DNA from: M3007 sp041160955
GTDB lineage: Bacteria; Bacteroidota; Bacteroidia; Chitinophagales; Saprospiraceae
Direction: 5' to 3'
DNA: 6,958 nucleotides
Assembly: GCA_041160955.1 (NCBI GenBank)
Contig: JBEAVK010000143.1
Span: 1-6,958, forward strand
Shown: one piece after another, positions 6,776 to 6,958 of the stretch
How the letters are laid out: the number at the start of each line of letters is the position of its first letter
Numbering within the stretch: position 1 is the stretch's first letter
Translations under genes and position numbers: made by a program
The notes under the pieces: generated by a model
The model's database searches: none
The model's input: only the letters and a program-made list of their open reading frames with translations
What the model was told of the DNA's origin: nothing

Positions 6776-6805
6776 GCTTTTTGTTTGCAATAAACAATCA
6801 ATATT
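6768..6805 (+). promoter_or_regulatory. Second copy of the sigma-gene promoter/leader block
   Basis: The block TACTTTTTGC (6768-6777) followed by gcaataaacaatcaatatt (6787-6805) aligns without gaps to 2322-2359 upstream of the sigma gene. The 19-bp leader element matches at 18 of 19 positions, and the A-rich stretch at 6747-6753 also aligns with 2301-2307. The -7-like box has one extra T compared with TAnnTTTG. It probably drives the Lys-rich gene starting at 6867, with a leader of about 85 nt. After it, 6806-6866 is AT-rich; apart from a small ACGC/GCGT inverted repeat (6837-6849) I see no clear signal there. Confidence 0.5.
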
Positions 6806-6866
6806 AATTTTAGACTTAAATCTATATCACTCACCAACGCGCTAAGCGTAAAAACATGTAATAATT

Positions 6867-6958
6867 ATGGAACACAAGGTAAGTAGAAAGAAAAATCGTA
6901 AAGGAAAATCAAAGCCTAAAGATCACAAAAAGAAACATCTTGGAGAGAACGATAACGG
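6867..6958 (+). CDS. Start of a Lys-rich protein of unknown function (cut by window edge)
   Basis: An ATG at 6867 opens a frame that stays open to the right edge, giving 30 full codons. The visible part is strongly basic (SRKKNRKGKSKPKDHKKKH) and then turns to LGENDN. It has no signal peptide or hydrophobic segment so far. A basic, disordered N-terminus of this sort occurs in many unrelated nucleic-acid-binding or membrane-tethered proteins, so no function can be given. A promoter/leader block shared with the sigma gene lies about 60 bp upstream. With only 92 bases visible, the gene call itself is moderate. Confidence 0.45.
   Translation, partial: MEHKVSRKKNRKGKSKPKDHKKKHLGENDN

Noticed and set aside
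6754..6836. 8-bp inverted repeat tggtgagt/actcacca flanking the downstream promoter block, possible mobile-element ends
   Set aside because: It is short, has no flanking target duplication and no transposase between the copies, so chance is sufficient.

Overview
The window looks like Bacteroidota DNA, most likely the Saprospiria branch (Haliscomenobacter/Lewinella-like). This is inferred from four things: TAnnTTTG-type -7 boxes with an AT-rich leader instead of Shine-Dalgarno sites, moderately AT-rich genes, a secreted beta-helix-type protein of a style common in that group, and a lineage-style ECF sigma / TPR / TPR-CHAT gene set. No marker gene in the window fixes the taxon.

Layout. (1) 1-550, minus strand: the N-terminal part of a secreted repeat/beta-helix-type protein, cut by the left window edge. 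(2) 551-725: divergent intergenic region with a good Bacteroidota promoter (TTG-19 bp-TACTTTTG) and an 18-bp near-perfect inverted repeat that overlaps the predicted start of transcription and ends one base before the next gene. (3) 726-2207, plus strand: a two-gene unit, a TetR-family repressor followed 18 bp later by an alpha/beta hydrolase. It is probably autorepressed through the inverted repeat. (4) 2208-2360: AT-rich intergenic region with a promoter-like block. (5) 2361-6749, plus strand: an ECF-type sigma factor, an overlapping single-pass membrane protein with a cytoplasmic N-terminus, a Pro-rich stalk and a TPR-like outer domain, then a 939-residue exported TPR-CHAT caspase-like protein with an intact His/Cys dyad. 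(6) 6750-6958: an intergenic region that repeats the leader sequence of the sigma gene, then the first 30 codons of a Lys-rich protein cut by the right edge.

The most interesting part is region 5. By gene order and predicted topology it resembles a transmembrane signalling cassette: sigma factor, candidate membrane anti-sigma factor, and an exported CHAT protease whose TPR array could sense a ligand or dock to the TPR domain of the membrane protein. The logic (TPR-CHAT protease, cleavable sigma inhibitor, ECF sigma) parallels the Csx29-Csx30-RpoE module of type III-E CRISPR systems, but here there is no CRISPR component and the protease has a signal peptide. That the protease cleaves the membrane protein is a hypothesis, not something the sequence shows. 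Two further details bear on regulation: the sigma/membrane-protein junction carries a 27-bp tandem duplication with two possible starts, and the sigma promoter/leader block recurs after the CHAT gene.
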